Shown here piece after piece: positions 50,855 to 59,837 of a stretch of 64,000 nt of DNA (the first letter of the stretch is position 1; each line of letters starts with the position of its first letter). The notes beneath the pieces are model-generated. The model was not told the origin of the DNA. It made no database searches and saw nothing but the letters and a program-made list of their open reading frames with translations. The DNA is from Lachnospiraceae bacterium (lineage in GTDB: Bacteria > Bacillota > Clostridia > Lachnospirales > Lachnospiraceae). The translations under genes were made by a program, and so were the position numbers. The DNA lies in contig JAFXFO010000009.1 in assembly GCA_017520425.1 (NCBI GenBank), positions 30,270-94,269 on the forward strand. The letters are read 5' to 3'.

Positions 50855-51631
50855 ATGAAAAATATAGTGAAATCACAGTTTTATCAAATCATACGGGAAA
50901 AAATCTTATGGTATATGCTGGTAGTGGCACTTTTCATGCAGACCCTGATGTTTATGCTACCTATATGGTTGGAAAATGAAGAGGCTACCTCCGCCGGAGA
51001 ATTTTTCGCCGAACAAGGCAATGGCTTAATCTTTTTCCCGCTATTTTTCCTAATAGTGGCAGTGGGACAGATTTGCGGAACGGACTTTTTAGACAAAACC
51101 AACCATTATGAGGTGCTGGGCGGACATCGTAGACACGAGGTCTATCTGGGACGTGTGATTCCCGCACTATTGGTAGGCGGATTGGGGAGTTTGTTACTTT
51201 CTGTTTTGCCGGTGGTGCTGTATACAATCATGTTTGGTTGGGGAACCAAGATTCCCTTGGGAGCAGTGTTGCTACGTTTTATCATGCTTCTCTTTCCCTT
51301 CCTGAGATTGGTTTGTGAGTTTGTATTTATCACCTTTTTGGTGAAAAATCCCTATGTCATGATGGGAGTGGGTTATCTGGTCTTTATAGCAATTATGGGA
51401 TTGTCGGAGATTCTGAATGCCTTTAATGCCTTTCTGGGTATCACCAATATGATGCAGCTTCTGGTGGTGGAGAAATGGGTTACCTTCGGATTGGGAGGGG
51501 ATTTGAACTATATCTATGAAGCACCGCTCAATGCAGGTGTGATAGTGCAAACCATTCTGGCTTCCGTGGTGTTTGGCGTAGGCTCTTTGTATCTGGGATA
51601 CATTTACTTTAAGAACAATGATCTTAACTAA
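50855..51631 (+). CDS. ABC-2-type permease 2 (LanE/LanG-like)
   Basis: 258 residues, six hydrophobic segments, paralogous to permease 1 including the terminal LGYIYFKNNDLN block (compare LGYLYFKKSDMN). The start 50855 has AAGGAG 8 bases upstream. Extracytoplasmic loop after the first helix is acidic (ENEEATSAGEFF). The S41 peptidase follows after 15 bp. Confidence 0.87.
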   Translation: MKNIVKSQFYQIIREKILWYMLVVALFMQTLMFMLPIWLENEEATSAGEFFAEQGNGLIFFPLFFLIVAVGQICGTDFLDKTNHYEVLGGHRRHEVYLGRVIPALLVGGLGSLLLSVLPVVLYTIMFGWGTKIPLGAVLLRFIMLLFPFLRLVCEFVFITFLVKNPYVMMGVGYLVFIAIMGLSEILNAFNAFLGITNMMQLLVVEKWVTFGLGGDLNYIYEAPLNAGVIVQTILASVVFGVGSLYLGYIYFKNNDLN

Positions 51632-51646
51632 GAAAAGAGGACAGCT

Positions 51647-53284
51647 ATGATTCTATACGATAAAATTTTGATAGGGGTATTGCTGGGCGGAGCCCTGCTT
51701 CTGGCCTTGATGACGGAAGTGGCCCGGAAATATATTAATAACGAGTGGCGGGCGCTGTACTGTGTTCCCCCCATTATAGGACTGTTTTTTCTGACCATAG
51801 AAGGCTTCGAACCCTTGATGTTGGGAGCCTACATAGGCATGGTGCTTTTACTGGCAGGACTGATTAAGGATGATTATAAAGTGCGTAGATTCGCGTGCCT
51901 GGGAGCATTGGTACTTGGTCTGGCGACCATACCCATTTGTCTTTTGGGGAAGAGCTACCGTACGGACGATTATGTGAAGGATTTCAAGGAAGGTGTGGCC
52001 TTTATGAAAGACCATTACATTCTGACAGAGCATAAGGGTGTGGATTTTGATGCCCTTTATGAAGAATATTTGCCCTTGTTCCAAGAGGCTAATAAAAACC
52101 ATGATAAGGTGGCCAATACCATTGCCTGGGCCCGTTTTTGTGCAGAGTTTCGGGATGGCCATACAGGTTTTCAGCCTAAGGATGAGGAGACCTGGAAAGA
52201 GGCCTTACGGCAGGCAGCAGGCAATGACTACGGCCTGTCCCTGATGACATTGACAGACGGACGGGTTGCGGCAGTGAATGTGGAGGACAATGACTTTTTC
52301 AGGAATGCAGGAATCACAAACGGCACCATCATTACCTCCTGGGACGGACAGGAGATCGCCGAGGTGGCTAAAGAGTCCGTGTTGTTTCAGATGACGCCTT
52401 ATGCGGATAAGGATAATGAAGCCTTTGAGCAGGCTCTCTATGCAGCCGGTATAGGTGGAGAAAGTGTAAGAATTACCTACCTGGATGCTTCCGGTGCAGA
52501 AAAGGAACTGAAACTTCCCAAGCTGGGAGATTATTTTGAACGTTTGGAAAAAACCATGGAAATCATTTGTCAGGGTGTGGAAACCGGCCATATGATGTGG
52601 GCAGAAGTCAGTGAGGAGGCAGTAGCTTTTCGTATTAAGATAATGATGTTTGACAGCGAGTCTTCCAAAACGGAGGATTTTACGGCCATGAAGCAGGAAA
52701 TCCGGGAAAAGGCTGAGGAGTATCAGGCAGCAGGCAAGACACATTTGATTCTGGATTTGCGTGATAACGGCGGCGGCTCCGGCCAGATGGTGAAAGCTAT
52801 TGCATCCCTCTTTGCACTGCCGGGAGAGTATTATTACTGTACCGATGGCCTGTGGGATGACAAGATTGGTGGCTATGCAAAGGATGAAAGCGGAAACTAT
52901 TTAACCGGCAAGGACCATTATTTCCAAGGAGAAAATATCTGGAACGGCCCCATTACCTTGCTGGTGAATCAGAACAGTGCCAGTGCCTCTGACCACCTGA
53001 CCATGGTGATGCAGGGCATGGAGAATGTAACGGTTATGGGCTTTACGGAACCCAACGGTTCCGGTCAGGGTGTTAACGGCACCGAATTGGAAAGCGGTGC
53101 ATTAAGCTTTTCCAGCTCCCTGATGATGGATAGAGATGGCGGAATTTATGTGGATTCCGGTACGGACCGGGAAAGTGGTAATGAAATCGATGTAGCGATT
53201 TCCTTTGATGAAGAAGCGGTAAGAGTACTTTTTGATGAGGGTGGAGATTATGTGCTTCAGAAATGTCTGGAGTACTATCAGTAA
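51647..53284 (+). CDS. Membrane-anchored S41-family peptidase
   Basis: 545 residues. Three N-terminal hydrophobic segments (to about residue 105) anchor it. The tail-specific protease core follows: PDZ-like region (residues about 185-275), LILDLRDNGGGSGQMVKAIA, then the catalytic serine in NQNSASASDHLTMV and the lysine expected in the helix after it (not clearly placed). The family cleaves exported proteins or peptides. Last gene of the transporter operon, so it may degrade or process the same peptide the transporter handles. Confidence 0.87.
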   Translation: MILYDKILIGVLLGGALLLALMTEVARKYINNEWRALYCVPPIIGLFFLTIEGFEPLMLGAYIGMVLLLAGLIKDDYKVRRFACLGALVLGLATIPICLLGKSYRTDDYVKDFKEGVAFMKDHYILTEHKGVDFDALYEEYLPLFQEANKNHDKVANTIAWARFCAEFRDGHTGFQPKDEETWKEALRQAAGNDYGLSLMTLTDGRVAAVNVEDNDFFRNAGITNGTIITSWDGQEIAEVAKESVLFQMTPYADKDNEAFEQALYAAGIGGESVRITYLDASGAEKELKLPKLGDYFERLEKTMEIICQGVETGHMMWAEVSEEAVAFRIKIMMFDSESSKTEDFTAMKQEIREKAEEYQAAGKTHLILDLRDNGGGSGQMVKAIASLFALPGEYYYCTDGLWDDKIGGYAKDESGNYLTGKDHYFQGENIWNGPITLLVNQNSASASDHLTMVMQGMENVTVMGFTEPNGSGQGVNGTELESGALSFSSSLMMDRDGGIYVDSGTDRESGNEIDVAISFDEEAVRVLFDEGGDYVLQKCLEYYQ

Positions 53285-53304
53285 TAAGGTATATTAGGGA
53301 TGGA

Positions 53305-53339
53305 AACAGCATCATCAGCGGGATGGTGCTGTTTTTTCT
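53305..53339 (+). terminator. Terminator of the transporter operon
   Basis: AACAGCATCATC pairs with GATGGTGCTGTT (12 bp, one G-U) followed by TTTT. Confidence 0.85.
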
Positions 53340-53366
53340 TGAAATATAACAAATTTATGTTATACT
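53339..53366 (+). promoter_or_regulatory. mecA promoter
   Basis: TTGAAA (53339-53344), 16 bp, TATACT (53361-53366), about 60 bp before the start of mecA. A small GAGGC/GCCTC hairpin lies in the leader. Confidence 0.6.
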
Positions 53367-53428
53367 ATACGCGTAAAGGCGTAGCATTTTCGAGGCTCTG
53401 CCTCAACTAATTTATCAAGAGGATTTAC

Positions 53429-54109
53429 ATGAGATTTGAACGAATTGACGATAAAACAGTAAAGTGTTTTATTTCCAATGAAGAGTTGGAAGAATTTGAT
53501 ATTACATATAAGGATTTTATCACCCGGTCAGAGAAAGCCAAGGAAGTAGTGGAGGAAATCATCGAGCAGGCCGTGGAGGAAGTAGGTTATAAGCCGCCGG
53601 AATTTGCCATGGATATGCAGATTATGGTATTACCGGAGAAGGGCATGTTGCTTACTTTGTCAGAGCGTTCCCCGGAGGAGATGAAGAATAATCCCCTGCT
53701 GAAGGAATATCTGAAGGAGATGCAGAAGACCCTGGAAGAACATTTCGGGGATATCGCAGAGATTGCCAAGGGCAAGAAAAAAGGCGATGCACCGGTTCAG
53801 GCCCCAAGTGACAAGCCGGATTTTGCCCTGTTTGAGTTTTCCAACATCCGGGAGCTGAGTGATTATGCTTCCGTTTTGCCCAAGAATCTGCGGGTAATCA
53901 GCAGTCTTTACAGATTAGGTGATAATTATTATCTGTATCTGCAAAAGGGCAATGCGTCCTATGAACGTTACAGCAGAGCCTGCGTACAGGCGTTAGAGTA
54001 CGGTACTCTGTATGGTGCGGCGGAAGAAAAGCTTACCTATTTGCAGGAGCATGGTGAGTGTATCATAGAAGAAAAGGCGTTAACCAAGGTTAGGCTGCAA
54101 GATAAATAG
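53429..54109 (+). CDS. mecA: Adaptor protein MecA
   Basis: 226 residues. The N-terminal domain MRFERIDDKTVKCFISNEEL ... DITYKDFITRSEKAKEVVEE recognises substrates in B. subtilis MecA; a charged linker (GKKKGDAPVQAPSDKPD) and the C-terminal ClpC-binding domain (ALFEFSNIRELSDYASVLPK) follow. It targets proteins to the ClpCP protease. The zinc-ribbon gene begins 10 bp later and is probably in the same transcript. Confidence 0.93.
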   Translation: MRFERIDDKTVKCFISNEELEEFDITYKDFITRSEKAKEVVEEIIEQAVEEVGYKPPEFAMDMQIMVLPEKGMLLTLSERSPEEMKNNPLLKEYLKEMQKTLEEHFGDIAEIAKGKKKGDAPVQAPSDKPDFALFEFSNIRELSDYASVLPKNLRVISSLYRLGDNYYLYLQKGNASYERYSRACVQALEYGTLYGAAEEKLTYLQEHGECIIEEKALTKVRLQDK

Positions 54110-54119
54110 GAGGCGTAAA

Positions 54120-56126
54120 ATGTTTTGTAGTAATTGTGGAAAGAAATTAGTAGACGGCGCCATGTTTTGCGGCGAATGCGGAACTAAGGTAGAAGCATCA
54201 CCCGTAGCAGATGCAGCACCTACGAAAGAAGCAACGCCTGCGCAAGAAGAACCCACCACAGTAGATAAAACTAAGAAGGAAAAGAAGAAAGGCAAAGGAA
54301 AGACAGTCGCTGTGATTATCATCATTCTGCTTATTTTGGCAGCGGGCGGTGTGGCAGCATGGTACTTCACCGGCGATGATTTCAACAGCAAGAGAAATAT
54401 GAAGAAGGCTGAGGAAGCCTTTGCGGCAGGAGAGCTGGAAAGCGCAAGAGAATTCTATAAATCAGCACTGGAAAGAGATGCCACCTTAACGGATGCTTAC
54501 TTAAAGCTTGCAGAGATGGATCTGCAGACCAAGCCGGAAGAGGCGGTGAATACCTTAGTGGAGGGTATTAAGAATACCGAGGACGTGGAAGGCGCGAAGG
54601 AATTACTGACTCCTAAGCTTCAGGAAGCATATAATGTTATAATCGATGCTAAGATTCATAATTTGGAATATATTGATGCTCTTGCCACAGCAAATGCTGC
54701 TTTTGATGCCACACATGATGCGGATTTTACGGAGAAAAAAGCAGAAGTTTACAGTATAATGGTGGAGTATTCCTGTAAAATTGCTGATTATAATTCTGCA
54801 TTAGAATTGGTAGAGCAGGGATATAATGAGACCCGGTCCGATATATTGGTTGCTTCCAGAGTTGAGTTATACAAGGAATGGATTGCACACTATCTGGAAA
54901 AAAAAGATTTTGATGGTGCATATGATTGTGCAAAAGAAGCTTATAACGCAACCAATGACAGCTGTTTTTCAGAAGAACTTCTTGTTGAAATCTACAAGGA
55001 ATGGGCAGAGTATAAGATTTCAATAGATGAATATGATAGCGCCAGTTTTACGTTAGATAGCGGTATCTGTGAGACCAATTCAGAAGTGCTTAAGCGCATG
55101 ATGGTGGAAATCGATAGCAAGAGAATCATCACAAAGAAAAGAGAAATCTGTAGTGACGGTAGCGAACGACTCTTTATTTATGATGAAAAGGGTAAGGAAC
55201 TGGAAATCGATTACTATGAAGATGGTTCTTTATTATCCTCGATGTTTTATTCATATGATGAGAATGGTGAGCTTTCTACCATAACCCAGACGGATGCGGA
55301 TGGTAATGTTATGACCATAACCGAATATACGCAGGAAGAGTTAGATGGTCAGAAGGTACAGGTTATTTCTGTCAGAGACGGAGAAGGTAAACCCAGCTGC
55401 GAGACCAAAGAAACAGAGGATGGCAAGATGCTGTCCTATGTATATGTAGTTTATGATGGTGACGTGGGAACCGTTTATAGTCAGGAATATACCTATGATG
55501 AGCAAGGCAATCTGACCGGTGAAAAGTGGGCAACAGATGGGGAAGTAGTTTCTGAGGTGACCAATGAATATACCTATGATGCCAACGGTAAGGTGACACA
55601 GAAGTTGCACACCGAAGCAGATGGCAGCACCACCCTGACAATCTATGGTGATAATACCGAGACCGTAAAGATGTTTGACAGCAATCAGGAGCTGATATTA
55701 GAGTCTGAGACGATATTGGAAAAGGATGGTAAAGTAAAAGAGTATTATGTTTCCTGTGAGGAATATTCCTTTACAGAAGCTTATACCTATGATGCAGAAG
55801 GTAATATATTGACTTTTGAGTACAATGATTTGATAAGCGGTACGAATAAAGTGGAAACCTATTATTACGATGTGACAGACAGTAAGAAGGTAGTGTACTG
55901 CCATATTGATGAAAATGGTAAAAACGTAGGGATTACCATGGATATATATGGGTATGCAGAGAATGGCGATTTGCTTTATCATGATACAATAGATAAAAAC
56001 GGTGTGACTGTATATATGCAGGCTTTCGGCTATAATTGGTATGGCAACATAGACTATAGAAGAGAAAAAGATTTGGAAAGCGATATCGAAACCAGCATTG
56101 AGTATGAGTATAGTTATGTAAAATAG
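54120..56126 (+). CDS. Zinc-ribbon, TM, TPR and YD-like-repeat protein 1
   Basis: 668 residues. A cytoplasmic zinc ribbon (CSNCGKKL and CGECGTK, residues 3-23), a Lys-rich stretch and one membrane helix ([20 protein letters not shown], about 60-83). Outside the membrane, a TPR-like region ([20 protein letters not shown], residues about 95-340) leads to a beta-rich C-terminus with YD/RHS-like repeats (SYDENGELSTITQTDADGNV, TYDEQGNLTGEKW, TYDANGKVTQKL). The next gene is a paralogue. Function unknown; perhaps an envelope scaffold. Confidence 0.8.
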   Translation: MFCSNCGKKLVDGAMFCGECGTKVEASPVADAAPTKEATPAQEEPTTVDKTKKEKKKGKGKTVAVIIIILLILAAGGVAAWYFTGDDFNSKRNMKKAEEAFAAGELESAREFYKSALERDATLTDAYLKLAEMDLQTKPEEAVNTLVEGIKNTEDVEGAKELLTPKLQEAYNVIIDAKIHNLEYIDALATANAAFDATHDADFTEKKAEVYSIMVEYSCKIADYNSALELVEQGYNETRSDILVASRVELYKEWIAHYLEKKDFDGAYDCAKEAYNATNDSCFSEELLVEIYKEWAEYKISIDEYDSASFTLDSGICETNSEVLKRMMVEIDSKRIITKKREICSDGSERLFIYDEKGKELEIDYYEDGSLLSSMFYSYDENGELSTITQTDADGNVMTITEYTQEELDGQKVQVISVRDGEGKPSCETKETEDGKMLSYVYVVYDGDVGTVYSQEYTYDEQGNLTGEKWATDGEVVSEVTNEYTYDANGKVTQKLHTEADGSTTLTIYGDNTETVKMFDSNQELILESETILEKDGKVKEYYVSCEEYSFTEAYTYDAEGNILTFEYNDLISGTNKVETYYYDVTDSKKVVYCHIDENGKNVGITMDIYGYAENGDLLYHDTIDKNGVTVYMQAFGYNWYGNIDYRREKDLESDIETSIEYEYSYVK

Positions 56127-56135
56127 GGATATGTC

Positions 56136-56185
56136 AAAATAAGTACCACTGCTTACGGGAATGTAGGGAATGGTACTTATTTTTA
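56136..56185 (+). terminator. Terminator between the zinc-ribbon paralogues
   Basis: AAATAAGTACCA pairs with TGGTACTTATTT (12 bp) with a T-run. Confidence 0.85.
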
Positions 56186-56233
56186 TTGACAGAATTGGGT
56201 TTTTTTGACAAAATCAAATATGAAACAAAAAGA
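56186..56233 (+). repeat. Intergenic repeat, copy 1
   Basis: TTGACAGAATTGGG, a T-tract, then TGACAAAATCAAATATGAAA. A near-identical copy stands after the second paralogue (58710-58758), showing that the duplicated unit included downstream DNA. Confidence 0.75.
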
Positions 56234-56296
56234 ATCTCTGGCAAAGAAAAATGCTATAATCAAGATTGGGTTATAAGATAAATAGGAGGAGTAAAA

Positions 56297-58600
56297 ATGT
56301 TTTGTAGCAATTGTGGAAAGAAATTAGAAGACGGCGCTATGTTTTGCGGCGAATGCGGAACTAAGGTAGAAATAGCGCCTGTAGCAGAAGCAGCTCCGGT
56401 AGTGGAGGAAGCGCCTGTAGCAGAAGCAGCTCCCGTAGTGGAGGAAGCGCCTGTAGCAGAAGCAGCTCCGGTAGTGGAGGAAGCGCCTGTAGCAGAAGCA
56501 GCTCCCGTAGTGGAGGAAGCACCTGTAGCAGAAGCTGCTCCCGTAGTGGAGGAAGCACCCGTGGCGGAAGCAGCACCCGTGGCAGAAGCGGTTCCCGTAG
56601 CGGAAGAAGCACCGGCCAAAAAGAGTAAGAAAGAAAAGAAGAAAGGTAAAGGCAAGGTAGTAGCGCTGATTATTGTCCTTGTTTTGATTCTGGGAGCAGG
56701 CGGTGTGGCAGCTTGGTACTTCACCGGCGATGACTTCAACAGCAAGAGAAATATGAAGAAGGCAGAAGAAGCCTTCGCAGCAGGAGAGCTGGAGAATGCA
56801 AGAGAGTTCTATGAAGAAGCATTGGATAGAGATGATACTTTGACCGATGCTTACTTAAAGTTGGCAGATATGGATATGCAGACAAATCCTGAAGAAGCAA
56901 TCAAGACTTTGCAGAAGGCTATCAAGAAGACCAAGGATGTGGAAGGTGCAAAGGATTTACTGACACCTAAGCTCCAGGAAGCTTACAATGCAGCAATCGA
57001 CGCAAAGGTGAAGCTGGGCGCGTATGAGGAAGCATTGGCTAAGGTGGACGAAGCCGCTACCGATCTTGGCGCAGATACTTTCAAGGCTAAGAAGCAATCT
57101 ATCTACAACAGTATGATTGACGCAAAGCTTGCCGTTCAGGATTATAATGGTGCCATTGCATCGGCAACCATTGCATTTGATGCAACACAGGATGCAGCAT
57201 TCACAGAGAAGAAGGCAGAAATTTACGGCTTGATGGTGAAGGCTGCATGTGAGGATGATGATTATTATTATGCATTGGGACTGGTAGAGCAGGGATATTA
57301 TGAGACCCAGTCCGATATACTGGCTACAGCTAAGGTAGATTTGTATAAAGAGTGGGTAGAATCTTATTTAGCAGACGAAGATTATTACAGTGCACTGGAC
57401 CGTGCAGATGAAGCTTACTATGCCACCAATGACAGCTATTTTGCGGAAGAACTTGTGGCAGAAATCTACAAGTCATGGGCAGAGAGTGAGATGTCATATG
57501 AAGATTATGAGGGTGCCATCCGAGTTCTGAATGAAGGTATCGATGAGACCGATTCCGAAGAGCTTAAGACCATGCTGAAGGAGATTGACAGTAAGAGAAT
57601 CATTGTGCAGAAGAATGTAAAGAGTACCGATGGTAGCCAGCGGATTTATGTTTATGATCAAAAGGGTCAGGAGATTGAAGCCCATTATTATCAGGACGGT
57701 TATACACAGTACATTACTTATAGTAGCTATGATGCAGATGGTAATCCTTCTGCTATAAGACAAATGGATGGTAACGGCGATATTCTGTCGGAAACTCATT
57801 ATACATGGGAAGAAATCGATGGCCAGAAGGTGTGGGTGATTATCTGCTATGACGCCGAAGGCAGAATGAGCTATGAGGTAAAGCAGACAGAGGATGGAAA
57901 GACCTTATCATATGTATATGTGCTCTATGATGGTGATGAAGAAACTGTTTACTCTCAGGAATATCTCTATGACGATCATGATAATTTGACCATGGAAAGA
58001 TGGACTACCGGTGAGGAAGTGGTTTCCGAAGTGGCTAACGAATACGTCTATGATGATAACGGAGAAGTACTTGAGAAGTGGCATAACGAAGGAAACGGCA
58101 TGATTACACATACCGTCTATGGTGACAATACAGAGACTATAAAGAAGTATGATGAAAATGATGTACTGATTTTTGAGTCCGAATCGGTATTTGAAACAGA
58201 TGGTAAGCTCAAGGAGCGTTATGTGGTAGCTGAAGAGTATTCCTATACGGAGTCTTACACCTATGATGGGGACGGTAATGTAGTGACATATCAGTACAGT
58301 GATTTGTTAACCGGTAATATCACAACCGAGAAGTACGAATACGACGTGGCAGCAGGCTCAAAGGTAGTAACCTGTTATATTACTGAGAATGACGAGGAAG
58401 TAGGAACTACCACTTCAGTATATCAGTATTCTGATAACGGCGATTTGACTTATTACGAGGCAATGGATGAAAACGGCATTACTACCGGCTTCAGAGTGCT
58501 TGAATATGATGAGTATGGTAATATTACCTACGAAAGAGAAAAGGTATTGGAAAGCGATATAGAGACTTTTATCTCTTACGAGTATGATTTTGTAAAATAA
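56297..58600 (+). CDS. Zinc-ribbon, TM, TPR and YD-like-repeat protein 2
   Basis: 767 residues, paralogue of the preceding gene, same order: zinc ribbon (residues 3-23), then a 12-residue tandem repeat ([12 protein letters not shown], residues about 27-110) absent from copy 1, a membrane helix ([20 protein letters not shown], about 116-140), TPR-like region (to about 430) and YD-like repeats ([33 protein letters not shown]). The longer helical region and the repeat account for the length difference. AGGAGG before the ATG. Function unknown. Confidence 0.8.
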   Translation: MFCSNCGKKLEDGAMFCGECGTKVEIAPVAEAAPVVEEAPVAEAAPVVEEAPVAEAAPVVEEAPVAEAAPVVEEAPVAEAAPVVEEAPVAEAAPVAEAVPVAEEAPAKKSKKEKKKGKGKVVALIIVLVLILGAGGVAAWYFTGDDFNSKRNMKKAEEAFAAGELENAREFYEEALDRDDTLTDAYLKLADMDMQTNPEEAIKTLQKAIKKTKDVEGAKDLLTPKLQEAYNAAIDAKVKLGAYEEALAKVDEAATDLGADTFKAKKQSIYNSMIDAKLAVQDYNGAIASATIAFDATQDAAFTEKKAEIYGLMVKAACEDDDYYYALGLVEQGYYETQSDILATAKVDLYKEWVESYLADEDYYSALDRADEAYYATNDSYFAEELVAEIYKSWAESEMSYEDYEGAIRVLNEGIDETDSEELKTMLKEIDSKRIIVQKNVKSTDGSQRIYVYDQKGQEIEAHYYQDGYTQYITYSSYDADGNPSAIRQMDGNGDILSETHYTWEEIDGQKVWVIICYDAEGRMSYEVKQTEDGKTLSYVYVLYDGDEETVYSQEYLYDDHDNLTMERWTTGEEVVSEVANEYVYDDNGEVLEKWHNEGNGMITHTVYGDNTETIKKYDENDVLIFESESVFETDGKLKERYVVAEEYSYTESYTYDGDGNVVTYQYSDLLTGNITTEKYEYDVAAGSKVVTCYITENDEEVGTTTSVYQYSDNGDLTYYEAMDENGITTGFRVLEYDEYGNITYEREKVLESDIETFISYEYDFVK
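56375..56626 (+). repeat. In-frame 36-bp tandem repeat inside the second zinc-ribbon gene
   Basis: Units begin at 56375, 56411, 56447, 56483 and 56519 with few differences; one diverged unit and a partial follow from 56555. Each encodes 12 residues ([12 protein letters not shown]). Unit length is a multiple of three, so copy-number change would alter linker length without frameshift. Confidence 0.9.
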
Positions 58601-58615
58601 GATACATAGAAAAGG

Positions 58616-58655
58616 AACACCACTGCTTACATAAAGGTAGGCGGTGGTGTTTTTT
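58616..58655 (+). terminator. Terminator after the second zinc-ribbon gene
   Basis: AACACCACTGC pairs with GCGGTGGTGTT (one G-U), followed by TTTTT. Confidence 0.85.
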
Positions 58656-58709
58656 TGTATCAATAGTATCTGCACAAGATAATACATGAAACTGTACAAG
58701 ATAATTGGG

Positions 58710-58758
58710 TTGACAGAAAAGGTTTTTTTTGACAAAATCAAATAGGAAAACAAAAAAG
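58710..58758 (+). repeat. Intergenic repeat, copy 2
   Basis: TTGACAGAAAAGG, a T-tract, then TGACAAAATCAAATAGG; matches copy 1 at 56186-56233 with few changes. Confidence 0.75.
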
Positions 58759-58787
58759 AAGCCCTCAATACTGAGAACTTCTTTCAA

Positions 58788-58861
<74 letters not shown>

Positions 58862-58958
58862 TTTTATGACAACATTGAAATTATATTAAATTTACTTGGA
58901 TTTGTCAACCATATTATTTTGTGGATTCCTTTTGTAAGGGAAGCAGGAGGTTCTGGAA

Positions 58959-59825
58959 ATGATACAGGAAACATTTACTCTGCCGGATGGCAGCAGGGTG
59001 CCCGCCATAGGCTTTGGTACCTATAATGCCAAGGGTGGGGACAATCTGCAGATGATAAAAGATGCCATAGAGGCAGGCTACCGATACTTTGATACCGCGT
59101 CTCTTTACGGTACGGAAAGAGCACTGGGACAGGCCATCAAGGAAAGCGGACTCCCCAGAGAGGACTTTATCCTGGCGTCTAAGGCTTGGACAGATGAAAT
59201 GGGCTATGAGGAGACCAAGGCCGCTTTCGCACGCAGCTTAAGCCGTCTGCAGACAGACTATCTGGACCTGTATCTCATTCACTGGCCGAAAGCATACGAA
59301 GAGGATGAGAACTGGAAGAAACGCTGTCAGGAGACCTGGGGTGCCATGGAGGAGCTGGTTCGGGAGGGCAAGATTAAGGCCATCGGCTTGAGCAATTTCC
59401 TGCCCCATCATCTGGATGCAATCCTGGAAACGGCAACCATTCAGCCGGCTGTCAATCAGCTGGAGCTCCATATCGGGTATTCTCAGGAGGCAGCAGTGGC
59501 TTATACCCAAAGCAAAGGAATATTGGCACAGGCCTGGAGCCCTTTAGCCAGAGGCGCCATGGAGGACCAGCCGGTGATAAAGAGCCTGGCAGAGAAGTAC
59601 AGCAAAACAATGGCGCAAGTGTGCCTGCGGTTTTTGTACCAAAAGGGTATCATGCCCATTGTAAAGTCTGCGGATAAAGGCAGGATGCTTGAAAATATGC
59701 AGATTTTTGATTTTGAAATGGAAAGAGAAGATATACAAATGCTGGAATGCATGCCCCAGAATACCTGGCAGGGGGAGCCTCCGGATTTCGCCATACCGAA
59801 GGTAAAGAGCAACTTTGAACAATAG
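58959..59825 (+). CDS. Aldo/keto reductase (AKR5-like)
   Basis: 288 residues. NADPH-dependent AKR barrel with catalytic Asp in YRYFDTASLYGTE, Lys in LASKAWTDE and His in YLIHWPKAY; the Tyr lies in SLYGTE; nucleotide-binding IMPIVKSADKGRMLENM. It resembles 2,5-didehydrogluconate reductases and related aldehyde reductases. AGGAGG upstream. The GH3 gene follows after about 12 bp, suggesting a sugar-related operon. Confidence 0.92.
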   Translation: MIQETFTLPDGSRVPAIGFGTYNAKGGDNLQMIKDAIEAGYRYFDTASLYGTERALGQAIKESGLPREDFILASKAWTDEMGYEETKAAFARSLSRLQTDYLDLYLIHWPKAYEEDENWKKRCQETWGAMEELVREGKIKAIGLSNFLPHHLDAILETATIQPAVNQLELHIGYSQEAAVAYTQSKGILAQAWSPLARGAMEDQPVIKSLAEKYSKTMAQVCLRFLYQKGIMPIVKSADKGRMLENMQIFDFEMEREDIQMLECMPQNTWQGEPPDFAIPKVKSNFEQ

Positions 59826-59837
59826 AGGAGAAAAATG

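Noticed and set aside
56375-56626. 36-bp direct repeats resembling a CRISPR array
   Set aside because: The units abut without spacers and encode an in-frame protein repeat.
56260-56745. 161-codon minus-strand frame rich in [11 protein letters not shown]
   Set aside because: It is the antisense of the coding tandem repeat, with no ribosome site.
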